Part shown: positions 1 through 8,955 of the stretch, in pieces
Numbering within the stretch: position 1 is the stretch's first letter
Layout of the letters: every line of letters starts with the position of its first letter
DNA from: Saprospiraceae bacterium
GTDB taxonomy: Bacteria > Bacteroidota > Bacteroidia > Chitinophagales > Saprospiraceae
Length of the DNA: 64,000 nucleotides
Direction: 5' to 3'
Assembly: GCA_016708265.1 (NCBI GenBank)
Contig: JADJGA010000008.1
Span: forward strand, 3,549 to 67,548
Translations under genes and position numbers: made by a program
The notes under the pieces: generated by a model
Databases searched by the model: none
Told to the model about the DNA's origin: nothing
Seen by the model: only the letters and a program-made list of their open reading frames with translations

Positions 1-512
1 ATATTAAATGATAAAATTTACGATAGTCAGAACTTAAATAGATATCCAAAAATGACAATACTTTTTCAAGATAATAATACAAAAAAAGCAAAGCTCCTCA
101 AAGCTCTGTATGACAAATGGAAAATTGGTTATGACGAAGCCAATTTTGGAAGACAAGTAACTGACTTAGGAAGAAGTTTATCAGTATTGGAATTAACAGA
201 CATCGTTAAACTCAACAAATCAGAAATCGAAAAACTAATGATTTCAATTTGTAGTGACGGTTATGCAATTTTATTTCAAACAGACTCTAACCCAAATCAA
301 AAAAATCATCAATACTTGATTTCCGAGTCAGGCAAAAAAGCTGCTATTGACAACCACTATCACAACATGACAGCATCTAGAAATCAAACGACAGTTTTCA
401 AATATTTGGAATAATAATTGGAATATTTGGGTTTATCTTAGCATTGACGACGTACTTAAAACAACAAAATACAATTGACCCACAAGGGACTGAATGTAAC
501 CGGGAGCATTAA
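1..512 (+). pseudogene. 5'-partial hypothetical protein with C-terminal membrane anchor, frameshifted
   Basis: The frame is open from the first base of the window, so the gene probably starts outside it; the first internal ATG is at 52. The frame stops at 412-414. One frame over, from 402 to the stop at 510-512, the DNA encodes a convincing membrane helix (IFGIIIGIFGFILALTTYL) and a short polar tail. Restoring one A in the run at 400-402 joins the two parts, so I read this as one gene with a single-base deletion. The soluble part looks helical and may be a winged-helix-like domain (inference). I do not recognise the family. Confidence 0.5.
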
Positions 513-520
513 AATAAATA

Positions 521-1738
521 TCAATCTAATGGAGCAATAGTAATTGGAATAAAAGAATTCGTTGTATTTCCTGCTTTATCAATAAGTTTAACTTCAATTC
601 GGTTATAACCCTGTGACAAGTATAAAGGCATTCTGACTAAAAATTCTTTTCTTCTTTTGAAATTAATTTTTTTGTTATTAATATAAACATATTGAATATC
701 ACCATTTATTGTGCAAACGAATGGCACTGAGTAAGGCTGATAATACCCATAAAATGATTCATTATATATATATGCTGTACCTTCATTCCATTTGCTAAAA
801 TCTTCACCTTCTTGTGCGCCCAATTTTGCTCGATAATTTCCATAGAAGGTTCCATATCTTTCATTTTCAAATTCTGAAATTAGAGTATCAACTTTAAATG
901 TACCCACTAAATTATAACTAAACGAGTTATCATTTTTAACCGAAATTAAATATAAGTGTGTTAAACCTTCATAATATGCTTCAGTTTTTCCAGAAATATA
1001 TATTTTTCCATTTTCTTTTATGATTTTACTATTTGAACTCCAATCTTCTTTTTCAGGTATTAGTGTTTCTTTGATATATTGTATTAATTCTTTATCTGAT
1101 CCATTTTTTCCTGAAGAATAATATGTTTCAACAATCATAATATCATATAATGTATCTACCTCAATCCTATAATCAATAAAATCATTTTTCTTTAGTATTG
1201 GAAAATTATCATTATAATCAATATTTTCTGTTAAATGAGGAGATTTATTCGCAATAAATTTTATAAGTGTTGAAACTTTATTGTCAAAATTATTTATATT
1301 TAAAATTTTAAGATTGTTTCCTTTTACAGATATTATTTTAGTAATAGGAGGCACATTTATTTTAAAAACAAATAGTGAATCAAAGAAATTTATATTTTTT
1401 TTGTCTAAGACCTTAATTTTTAACTTTATATTATTATTTTCATTTATGCTTTGAGCCAAATGATTCAAGTCAAATTTTAATTTATTGAAAATAAGATTGA
1501 TATATTGATACATAGAATCATTCCCATAAAATAATTCATTTTCATTTAATTGAACTGTGTCGAAAAATACTTTGACTTTATAAACATCTTCCTCTTTTCC
1601 ATTAATTTTCATTTTAATCTTTGGATCAAAAAATGAAAGATAGTCATTTTCAACGCTGATTAAATTCTTTTTACTTTCACTACAACAAAAGAAAATAGGA
1701 ATCAAAATTAATATAAATAATTTTTTCAAAATTTTCAC
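521..1738 (-). CDS. Hypothetical lipoprotein with C-terminal Ig-like segment
   Basis: 405 residues. It opens with a basic, hydrophobic signal peptide ending in FFCCSES, consistent with a lipoprotein cysteine near residue 18-19, so the product is probably anchored in the periplasm or at the surface. The middle is rich in Asn, Lys and Ile and has no motif I recognise. The last 60 residues (SQGYNRIEVKLIDKAGNTT) look like a strand-rich Ig-like fold of the type that ends many secreted Bacteroidota proteins. It stands alone between the frameshifted gene ending at 512 and a small membrane protein. Function unknown. Confidence 0.65.
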   Translation of the reverse strand: MKILKKLFILILIPIFFCCSESKKNLISVENDYLSFFDPKIKMKINGKEEDVYKVKVFFDTVQLNENELFYGNDSMYQYINLIFNKLKFDLNHLAQSINENNNIKLKIKVLDKKNINFFDSLFVFKINVPPITKIISVKGNNLKILNINNFDNKVSTLIKFIANKSPHLTENIDYNDNFPILKKNDFIDYRIEVDTLYDIMIVETYYSSGKNGSDKELIQYIKETLIPEKEDWSSNSKIIKENGKIYISGKTEAYYEGLTHLYLISVKNDNSFSYNLVGTFKVDTLISEFENERYGTFYGNYRAKLGAQEGEDFSKWNEGTAYIYNESFYGYYQPYSVPFVCTINGDIQYVYINNKKINFKRRKEFLVRMPLYLSQGYNRIEVKLIDKAGNTTNSFIPITIAPLD

Positions 1739-1862
1739 ATGTCTTATTATTATACTTAGGTTACTTTTGACCTTTAATTAGCAATACAGAAAAAATAGTT
1801 TTTAAGAGCTGGACTTCCTATTCCAACCTTATAACATCATAGATCCTGATCATAATAAATTT

Positions 1863-2141
1863 TTAATTGTCTATTTCGACTTTAATCGGTTCAGCATAAA
1901 TGAATGCAGTACTCGAACAGGATTCAATATTTACATCCAATTCAGATGATGATTTAATGTTAACATCAATCGAACCATCATCATTTAATGGTACTAATCC
2001 ATAATTCAAATTCTTCTTTAAATCACTTGTTTGTCCAGTTGCATAAGCATTTGGAATAATGTCAACTTGTTTTAGCACAATGATTGTTAAGCAAATTGCA
2101 ATTATTGTCAATACAACTTTTGTGTAGAAATCTGTTTTCAT
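1863..2141 (-). CDS. Small single-pass membrane or exported protein
   Basis: 92 residues. An N-terminal hydrophobic stretch (VVLTIIAICLTIIVL, about residues 9-23) is followed by a short acidic or polar tail with repeated DVNI units (GSIDVNIKSSSELDVNIES). It could be a type II membrane protein or a secreted protein with an uncleaved signal. The 280-bp gap upstream holds AT-rich sequence only. No family recognised; the clean start and signal-like N-terminus support a real gene. Confidence 0.5.
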   Translation of the reverse strand: MKTDFYTKVVLTIIAICLTIIVLKQVDIIPNAYATGQTSDLKKNLNYGLVPLNDDGSIDVNIKSSSELDVNIESCSSTAFIYAEPIKVEIDN

Positions 2142-2425
2142 ATTATATAAATTTTAAAGTATTTACTACTCATTTGGATTTTGGCTCTGTTATTGATTGG
2201 CTTATTTTATCAAATTAACTTAATTAATATCAAAAAAACTTACTTAAACAGCAATTAGGTTAAAAATGTAAACAATTCTTTTTTAAAATTTTTACTTTAG
2301 TAACTCTATTCCTCATGCTGAAACAAAATCCACTAATGTTTCTGTTTTTCATCTATAATCTCTTCAATAATATTCTATTTGTCTGAATGTTATATAAATT
2401 GGCTTTTCGGTAATAGTATTATATT

Positions 2426-3619
2426 CTATTTTTTTTTTATCCAATTATCATTTTCATCATATGTAATTTGTTGATATTGATTCTCTGTATAATCTTCAGT
2501 CTCTAATTTATATCCTTCACAAAATTCAGACCTATATAATACCATTCCAGAACAACTATAACTCACACCTCCATTGGAAACATATTCATATTCCTCTATA
2601 CAGTTTCCATTTTTATCAAATTTGTTAATCATTTTATCTAAAAGTTTGTTGTTTTCATCAATTGTCTGTGCTTCAACTACATTTCCATTATCATCATATT
2701 TGGATTTTGTTATCCGAATGCAATCTCCACTACCGACTTCGATTACTTCAACACAATTGTTCCTATCATCATATATGTATTTAGTTTTGACATTTTTAGC
2801 TTCTTCTTTATTGTAATAAATATCTTCTATATGATTACCTCTTTGATCATATATGAATTTTGTTTTGCTACTTATTGCCCCTTTTTCATCATAGTTAATT
2901 TCTTCAATCAATTTACCTTTTTCATCATAAGCGGATGTTGTTTTGCTACTTATTGCTCCTTTTTGGTCATAGTAAATTTCTTCAGTCGTATTACCCTTGT
3001 CATCATATATGGATTTTGTTTTGCTACTTATTGCACCATTTTCATCATATCTAATTTCTTCAATCAATTTACCTCTTTCATCATATGTTGATTTTGTTTT
3101 TCTATACATTGCCCCTTTTTGGTCATAGTAAATTTCTTCAGTAGTATTACCCTCGTCATCATATTTATTCTTAAAATTTGTAGATCCATTTTGATTGAAT
3201 TTACTTACTTCTATACAAATACCTCTGTCGTTATATTTATTTTTTGTTTTTGACCTCAGCACAAAATTTTGCATACTACCATTATAGAACTTTCTTTCAA
3301 TTATTTCATTTTTATTACTTATTTCTCTATTCATCTGCGTTCGTCCATAATGATTCTCTTCAATTATATTCCCGAATGAGTTAAAAATAATTCTTTTAAG
3401 TTTTCCAGAACAAAAATTATCAAAATCTGAATAATCTATTTCCACTTCCCCAAAATATTCAATTGCTTTAAAAGTGCACTCTTCAATTGATTTTACATTT
3501 CCTTTCAAATTGAGTGATTCTCTGTCATTTTCCTTTTCATTTTCTTGACTAAAACAACTGAAATTAAAAAATCCTAATACTGCCACAATTAAACAATTAA
3601 TAAAAATATGTTTCATCAA
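2426..3619 (-). CDS. Exported YD/RHS-like repeat protein
   Basis: 397 residues. The N-terminus is a signal peptide with Cys22 in a weak lipobox (FNFSC). From about residue 120 the protein is built of units like YDERGKLIEEIRYDENGA, the YD-type repeats found in RHS-like and cell-surface proteins of Bacteroidota. Units at about residues 148-277 have a period of 26 residues, and those at about 174-251 are nearly identical, so recent duplication is likely. It lacks the core-closing motif and variable toxin tip of a true Rhs effector, so I call it only a surface repeat protein. It ends in YDENDNWIKKK, a usual last unit for this family. Confidence 0.7.
   Translation of the reverse strand: MMKHIFINCLIVAVLGFFNFSCFSQENEKENDRESLNLKGNVKSIEECTFKAIEYFGEVEIDYSDFDNFCSGKLKRIIFNSFGNIIEENHYGRTQMNREISNKNEIIERKFYNGSMQNFVLRSKTKNKYNDRGICIEVSKFNQNGSTNFKNKYDDEGNTTEEIYYDQKGAMYRKTKSTYDERGKLIEEIRYDENGAISSKTKSIYDDKGNTTEEIYYDQKGAISSKTTSAYDEKGKLIEEINYDEKGAISSKTKFIYDQRGNHIEDIYYNKEEAKNVKTKYIYDDRNNCVEVIEVGSGDCIRITKSKYDDNGNVVEAQTIDENNKLLDKMINKFDKNGNCIEEYEYVSNGGVSYSCSGMVLYRSEFCEGYKLETEDYTENQYQQITYDENDNWIKKK
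2789..3178 (-). repeat. Tandem 78-bp coding repeat
   Basis: Five in-frame copies of a 78-bp unit inside the YD-repeat gene. The three central copies are closest, sharing the residues GAISSKT at each join. Length change by recombination between copies would keep the frame. Confidence 0.7.
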
Positions 3620-3668
3620 TTTAAAAATTTGATTAATGATTTTTTAATATAAAATTTTAGAATATTTG

Positions 3669-4082
3669 CTAACCCCCATGTTGAAAACAATATCCGCTCT
3701 TATTATCCGTCATCCTTTGTACACCTATATCCATTCTTAGTAATACCCCTGCATTGTACAGCTCGAGGTACTCCATCATAGCAGTGTGTTGCACTTAATT
3801 TGTTAATTTTGACTGTAAACTGAGACCCCTGAACTTCATAGATAGCCACACCTTTATTTTTAAATTTTGATAGCCAAAATCATCTTGGTCATGCCATCCG
3901 TTAGGAAAATCCACCCTCGTCAGAATATTATTATCAACCTCTATTTTCGACTTGTATTCTGAATCTTTCCCAGTATTTGGATTGTAATACCGTACATCAG
4001 CACAGTATGAACCATTATAAGATTGTGCTTGTAAAATAATATATAGTAAGGTAATCGCAGAAAGAAGTAAAAGTTTTCTCAT
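3669..4082 (-). pseudogene. Exported protein with CxxxTKxGxxC...GYCxxH zinc-knuckle-like tail, two frameshifts
   Basis: The start chosen is the ATG at 4082, which gives a signal peptide (MRKLLLLSAITLLYIILQAQ); the longer frame to 4205 has no such logic. The frame is lost at the A-run (T-run on the plus strand) at 3857-3861. One frame over it continues as KGVAIYEVQGSQFTVKINKL to QCRGITKNGYRCT, is lost again near 3716-3718, and resumes in the third frame as RMTDNKSGYCFQHGG before a stop at 3669. The joined tail has the spaced Cys-Cys-Cys-His pattern of small DUF5763-like domains (family name from memory). Two single-base changes explain the whole structure. Confidence 0.6.
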
Positions 4083-4214
4083 GCCATGTATTTTGGTGGG
4101 TGAAAATATATCCTGAAAACTTGATACTTTTCCAACAATCATTTTTTTGAATAAGTTCCATTCAGGGAACAAATATTTTATTAATTGCGTTAATAATAAA
4201 AACATCCCTGGCTT

Positions 4215-4744
4215 ATGAAACCTTTAATACAAATTTGTGTAATCCTTCTATTACCAGTTCTTTTATTTTGCCAAAATGTTCCTGACTCCATAATTATTAA
4301 ATCAAGGGAAATTTGTGCTACAGGAACAATCAAATTTTTGGCTGGTAATAAAAATGAAGCCCTGAAATGTTTAAATGAAGCCATCAAATTATATTCTAAG
4401 AATGATGATGCTTATTTTTCCCGAGGTCAGTTAAAAGGATCAATTGGCGACTATGAGGGCGCACTAAATGATTTTAAGACAGCTATCTTTTTAAATCCAA
4501 AAAATACTCACTATTATTGGGAAAGAGCGTTTTTTTAGAAAACCAGATGAGTGATTATAAAGGTGCATTATCTGATTATACCAAAACTATAGAATTAGAT
4601 TCGAAAAAAGGCTTTTACTACTTATGTAGAGGGGATGTAAAAATTAAATTAAATGATGTTGCAGGTGCGTGTAACGACTTCAGAAAGGCGTATGAATTGG
4701 GAGAAATTGAGGGATTCGACAAGATAAAATCGCATTGTAAATAA
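4215..4744 (+). pseudogene. Exported TPR protein, frameshifted in a T run
   Basis: A signal peptide (PLIQICVILLLPVLLFCQ) is followed by tetratricopeptide units: ALKCLNEAIKLYSKNDDAYF, then YEGALNDFKTAIFLNPKNTH. The frame stops at 4538 just after a run of seven T at 4530-4536. The other frame continues in register with YKGALSDYTKTIELDSKKGF and a last half repeat. Adding one T restores one protein of about 176 residues with three to four TPR units. TPRs usually mediate protein-protein contacts; the partner is unknown. The gene is divergent from the broken Cys-rich gene at 3669-4082. Confidence 0.7.
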
Positions 4745-4823
4745 ATTCACTTATTTCAATTTCATTATCATTCTGTTTATTTAGCTATCTTATACTTAAA
4801 AAACACTCAAAAATTCAAATTTA

Positions 4824-4831
4824 TATATTTG
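4824..4831 (+). promoter_or_regulatory. Putative -7 box TATATTTG
   Basis: Matches the Bacteroidota -7 consensus TAnnTTTG and lies 40 bp before the ATG at 4872. No clear -33 TTG is seen at the expected distance. Confidence 0.35.
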
Positions 4832-4871
4832 CACATTTAGCATTCTTCTTATTAAAAACTAATTGTTTCTT

Positions 4872-5321
4872 ATGGCTATATACCTGGATATTTATAATTT
4901 GATAATTAATAAGAAAGCAATTACCGAAAAATATATTGATGGATTGGAGCGATTCAGAGAAGACTATATTATCCAATCATCAGAGATTAATCATGAAGAT
5001 GGTCAGCTTTTTTCATTGGGTCAAATGAATGCAGACGAATTCGATATTGATAAATTAGTTCAAAATGGTTTAAACTATGATCATGACCTCCGATATTCTG
5101 ATGACTTTACTATAGTTTGTCGCTACCAAGATGCCTTTTGGGAAGTAGATTGGCTGGAGCACAATAATGTTTTCGCATGGCATATTGATTCTGATAGCCA
5201 GGAAGTGCAATTGGCAAAAGAAGTTCTCAATATGCCTATGTACAGAATTGCTGAACTAATTGACCAGGGCAAAATCCTCTTAAAACTATATGGATTAAGG
5301 ATTTATGAAAATCATATCTGA
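4872..5321 (+). CDS. Hypothetical small acidic protein, possible immunity protein
   Basis: 149 residues from the ATG at 4872; the upstream in-frame TTG at 4863 adds only three residues and is less likely. No signal peptide, so cytoplasmic. The sequence is acidic and aromatic, with blocks such as NADEFDIDKLVQNGLNYD and FWEVDWLEHNNVFAWHID. Small, acidic, single-domain proteins of this kind are often immunity proteins, but no toxin is visible next to it, so the role is a guess. The following gene starts within its last codons (5305). Confidence 0.55.
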   Translation: MAIYLDIYNLIINKKAITEKYIDGLERFREDYIIQSSEINHEDGQLFSLGQMNADEFDIDKLVQNGLNYDHDLRYSDDFTIVCRYQDAFWEVDWLEHNNVFAWHIDSDSQEVQLAKEVLNMPMYRIAELIDQGKILLKLYGLRIYENHI

Positions 5322-6246
5322 TATATTTAAGGTTACGAACAAGTATTCAATTCCAGCTATTCTTTATATTATCATCAATTTTACCATCCTTCAGGGTCAA
5401 AATCCAACCTCATCCCCCAATATTTCAACAAACGATCCAATCACATTTCCAGCTTTCTTCAAAAGCATTATTTCAACATTCAGTCAGGATTTTTATAAAA
5501 AGGATAGCATGTCCTATATTGATTTTTGTAATGATAATAATTTATTACCCACTGATAATTATAACTTCCAGAGCTATTATACTTTTCAGATTCTCCGCAT
5601 GCTATTTACTTGTCGTTCAGATTCCGATTGTTCAAAAGGTCAAATACTTGATATTCCATACTTCTGGCATTGGATAGATCCAAATCCCAGAATCAAGATC
5701 CGATTCACTTCAAACGGACAACTTTTAAAAGATACAAAGCCCCCTGCCGAATTTTCAAGTTACAGATCATTTGCCGAAATCGATAGGACACCCTCTTTAT
5801 TTCTTAGTGACCTGGTCAGTGATTCATCAAAATATTATACAATTAACTGTGATACTTTTTCTACGTTTGGTTGGTGTAGTGAGCGGGAAATGGCTTTTGT
5901 AGCTTTAATGTCATTATTGAATTTTGAAGGTTATGTTGAATATATGGGTAATCACACTTGTTCAGTTTTTCTATTGCCTATGAAAAATATATCCGATAGT
6001 ATTTCATACATGCGTGTAACAGTCGATAATACTTTTGATCAACTCCATTTTCAACCTCTGAATACCAATGACCTGAATGAATTTAAAAGTGAATTGCCAT
6101 ATCTTAAAACAACCAATTGGTACAATAAAATGGCACATTCCAAAACAGAACTCAGCAGAATAAACAGTTACTTTGTTTCTGAAAAGGCACAACAAAGAAT
6201 TAATTCTAAAATTTCAAAATATCTGATTGGTAATAAAAGTAAATAA
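5305..6246 (+). CDS. Exported protein with possible Cys-His (transglutaminase-like) core
   Basis: 313 residues. A hydrophobic stretch at about residues 15-31 (IPAILYIIINFTILQGQ) looks like a signal peptide. Around residues 195-230 the block GWCSEREMAFVALMSLL, followed about 15 residues later by GNHTCSVFLLP, has the order Cys, helix, Gly, His seen in transglutaminase-like folds, and a VTVDN stretch follows that could give the Asp. Spacing is shorter than in classical family members, so enzymatic function is inference only. It overlaps the preceding gene by 17 bp and is probably cotranscribed with it. Confidence 0.5.
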   Translation: MKIISDIFKVTNKYSIPAILYIIINFTILQGQNPTSSPNISTNDPITFPAFFKSIISTFSQDFYKKDSMSYIDFCNDNNLLPTDNYNFQSYYTFQILRMLFTCRSDSDCSKGQILDIPYFWHWIDPNPRIKIRFTSNGQLLKDTKPPAEFSSYRSFAEIDRTPSLFLSDLVSDSSKYYTINCDTFSTFGWCSEREMAFVALMSLLNFEGYVEYMGNHTCSVFLLPMKNISDSISYMRVTVDNTFDQLHFQPLNTNDLNEFKSELPYLKTTNWYNKMAHSKTELSRINSYFVSEKAQQRINSKISKYLIGNKSK

Positions 6247-6252
6247 TAGTTA

Positions 6253-6311
6253 CTAAATTATTATCTTTGTGGAATCATTCACAAGATATTGCGTGTATTT
6301 AGACGTTAGGC
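6253..6311 (+). other. attC-like site 1 (weak left end)
   Basis: An imperfect hairpin: CTAAAT (6253-6258) pairs with ATTTAG (6297-6302), and ATCTT-GTG (663-71 of this kilobase) pairs with CACAAGAT (6280-6287) with one bulged T. The right end is GTTAGGC at 6305-6311, an exact match to the integron R' core GTTRRRY. The matching R'' core on the left is not clear. A TATCTTTG motif at 6262-6269 lies inside the hairpin and could also be the promoter of the next gene. Confidence 0.35.
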
Positions 6312-6352
6312 AACATTAGAAAAAACGTGCAAACCCAATAATTACCTATGAT

Positions 6353-7507
6353 ATGAAAAGAATAATTACATTTTTTGGTCTGCTAATAATCGCAAAAATA
6401 GGATTTGCTTGTTCTTGTTATCCGTATGAGCCGAATTTCTATAAAAACATATCTACTTCAACTTACAACTGTATTGCTGTATTTGACACCATGGATTACA
6501 GTTATGAATACGGAGGACTTCAAGGTCAAACTGGATTTTTTATTTTAATTGATACAATTGGTAATTTTAATTCTAATATAGGCGACACAATTGTCGTTAC
6601 AGGACAAGACGGGTTAAATTGTGGAGAAATGCTAAATGGATTTTCCCGTGGAGACACCGTGTTTCTGGCATTATCAAACGGATTTTATGAAACATTTGAA
6701 AAAGACACTTTTTATCTTGAAGGAGCATGTGGAAAATACTTTCAAAAGATTACGAATGGTAAATATGCTGGTTTAACTATCTCAGAAATTAAAACTAAAA
6801 TATATGATGTTTTAGAACGTAAAAGTTCAGCATGTTTTTGCAATGACTATTGGGATAATTATGATTTTTATAATAATGTTTCAAAAGTGGCTTCTAATTG
6901 TTTAGCAGTTTTTCATAGGTATGATTATAGCTACTCATATGGTGGATTAAATTCTCAAACAGGATATTTTGTACTCATAGATACAATAGGTGATTTCAAT
7001 ACACAGATTGGTGACACCATTTATGTTATTGGCGAAGATGGAATAAATTGTGGAGAAATGTTGAATAAGTTCTCATCAGGAGACACTCTATTTCTTGCAC
7101 TATCGGATGGATATTACGAAAACTTCGAGAAAGACACTTTTTACTTAAAGGGTGGAACTTGCGGATATTACTATTTAAAGATTACAGACGGACAAAATAG
7201 TGGATTGTCAATTTCGGAAATTAAGGACAAGATAAAATCAAAGATTACAGGTATTTCAGAAATATATATTGAAAAGAGATTGACAATATTTCCAAATCCA
7301 ACTACTGACTTACTGACCTTAGAATCTGAAAACGATTTGATTTTGAATATTAAAATTTATGATATTGCTGGTCATTTAATATACTCGACTGGTAAAGTTA
7401 ATAACCTTAAAACCAATATTGATATAAGTGATTTTAAAACTGGATTGTATAATATTTTGATTTATACGGACAAAGAGCAAATGTTTAGAAAGATTTTGAA
7501 GGAATAA
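6353..7507 (+). CDS. Type IX secretion cargo: twin CxC domains plus type A sorting domain
   Basis: 384 residues. The signal peptide ends at GFA, so the mature protein would begin CSCYP. Residues about 19-150 and 162-290 are two copies of one domain, each starting with CxC (CSC, CFC) and sharing IGDTI, G-DG-NCGEML and EKDTFYL. A CxC N-terminus recalls NTR/TIMP-type domains, but that link is speculative. The last 75 residues carry a type A sorting signal (FPNPTTDLLTLES, then IYDIAGHLIYSTG, then a Lys-rich end), so the protein should be secreted by the type IX system whose porU/porV genes lie at 34.6-39.3 kb. It lies as a cassette between attC-like cores GTTAGGC and GCCTAAT. Confidence 0.85.
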   Translation: MKRIITFFGLLIIAKIGFACSCYPYEPNFYKNISTSTYNCIAVFDTMDYSYEYGGLQGQTGFFILIDTIGNFNSNIGDTIVVTGQDGLNCGEMLNGFSRGDTVFLALSNGFYETFEKDTFYLEGACGKYFQKITNGKYAGLTISEIKTKIYDVLERKSSACFCNDYWDNYDFYNNVSKVASNCLAVFHRYDYSYSYGGLNSQTGYFVLIDTIGDFNTQIGDTIYVIGEDGINCGEMLNKFSSGDTLFLALSDGYYENFEKDTFYLKGGTCGYYYLKITDGQNSGLSISEIKDKIKSKITGISEIYIEKRLTIFPNPTTDLLTLESENDLILNIKIYDIAGHLIYSTGKVNNLKTNIDISDFKTGLYNILIYTDKEQMFRKILKE

Positions 7508-7511
7508 CGTT

Positions 7512-7569
7512 GCCTAATAAATAGGAATATGAGCGGTCTACAAGACCCAGCGATTATTCCTGGTTGAAC
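7512..7569 (+). other. attC-like site 2
   Basis: R''-like core GCCTAAT at 7512-7518 (one mismatch to RYYYAAC) and R' core GTTGAAC at 7563-7569 (exact GTTRRRY) flank an imperfect hairpin. Arms are AGGAATA (7523-7529) with TATTCCT (7555-7561) and GGTCT (7535-7539) with AGACC (7543-7547), around a 3-nt tip. Total 58 bp, at the short end of known attC lengths. It begins four bases after the stop codon of the preceding gene, as cassette ends do. Confidence 0.5.
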
Positions 7570-7790
7570 TACATCCAACCCTAAATTATCTATGTACTTA
7601 ATGTTGGTTTTTATTTTTTCCGGAGGGAGATATTTGGGAACAAAAAATAGATTTTTTTGATTGTTCTTTTTGCCATGTCCTTATTTTGTGAATAGTCTAC
7701 TTTTTTATTCGAAATAATTCACGTTTTAAGGTTTTAATTGGTCTGACGACATAGTTTTTCCATAACCTTATTTATAGGTTTTTGAAGTTA

Positions 7791-8955
7791 TTATGAGTTT
7801 TTTGAAGTATTTTTTTGGTGATATAGCAAACTATCAGGTGAACGTATCCGGGGCAATTCCCTGACAACTATCATCCTGCCTACTTTACACACATGACACT
7901 GGCATGGATTTATTCCGGTTAGCCTCTCGAGTCGTTGCAGATTTGTTTCCGGTAGCTGTTCCTTTTTTATTATTGCATCTATTGTTTTGTCCGGTTCAAT
8001 ATATTGCAAATCAAGTTTTCGTCTGGTAGTGTGGTTATAAATGCCAAATCTTCTGATTTTTATAAAGCGTTGGGGTAAAATATGCAGTGTAAACCTTCGC
8101 AAAAACTCAACTCCATCAAGGGTAACCGGTTTCTTCATTGCATTATCCCGATAGTCTTTTGCAATGAAAGTCACTTTACCATTGGCAATATTGAGGATAC
8201 GTTGATTGGTAATAGCTACACGATGAGTGTATTGCCCAAGATATTTCACCACGTGTACTGACCCTGCCAGCGACGGCTCGCAATACACCACCCACTTTGT
8301 TTTGTAGCTTTTTTGTATTTGTTCAGAAAACACAGATAGTTCTTTCGTTTTCGCAAGGCTCTTTTGAGACTATCAAGCAGCCTCCCTTTAAATGATTCAC
8401 TTATTTGATGGACAGGATATAGATAGTTGCCTGAATGTCCGATTTTCTTCCACTTTCCTGTTATAGTAAATCCTGCTGCCGGAACAATACAATGTATGTG
8501 GATGTAGCGAAAGGTTTTGACCCCATGTGGAGTACTCCAACTGCCCCGCTCAGAACTCCGTAATGTGTGTACCCAAATGATAACAGCGTCTGCCATACTG
8601 CTGAAAATAATAGATCATAATACATTTTTTGGTTATGTAAACCAATAGCGTTCAATTGATGTGGTGCTGTAAATATGATGTGGTAATGTTTAACCGGCAA
8701 TGTACTTTGAATTAAGTCTTCAATCCAGTTTGCCTGTTTCGCTGACTGACACTTCGGGCAATGCCTGTCGCCACAACTGTTATAACTGTAGCGTACAGTG
8801 CCACATCTATCACATACTTCTTCATGCCCGCCTAATGTGGCTGTCCGGCATTGTGATATTTTGTCAAGCACTTTGATTTGTAATGGGGTAATATTTCCCC
8901 TCAGCTTACTTCCAAAGTGTTTTACTACATCTGCAAGTTCATATTTTGTCCGCAT
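7791..8955 (-). pseudogene. IS91-family transposase, broken frame
   Basis: Three overlapping frame pieces make one transposase. The N-terminus carries the zinc-binding part (CDRCGTVRYSYNSCGDRHC, then CPKC and WIEDL). The middle carries the HUH motif (HIHCIVPAAGF). The third piece contains KYLGQYTHRVAITNQRI, with the Tyr of the catalytic region, and FLRRFTLHILPQRFIKIR. The frame is lost near 8525 and 8497 (each consistent with loss of a dinucleotide from CACACA/CATATA) and near 8343-8345 (one A). The C-terminal CQCHVCKVGRM block is intact. No active transposase can be made from this reading. Confidence 0.85.

Noticed and set aside
2574..3091. Plus-strand frames opposite the YD-repeat gene
   Set aside because: They are antisense shadows of the 78-bp repeats; hydrophobic composition results from reading the reverse strand of Asp/Lys-rich codons.
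4083..4205. N-terminal extension of the Cys-rich gene
   Set aside because: The ATG at 4082 gives a standard signal peptide; the extension places charged residues before it.
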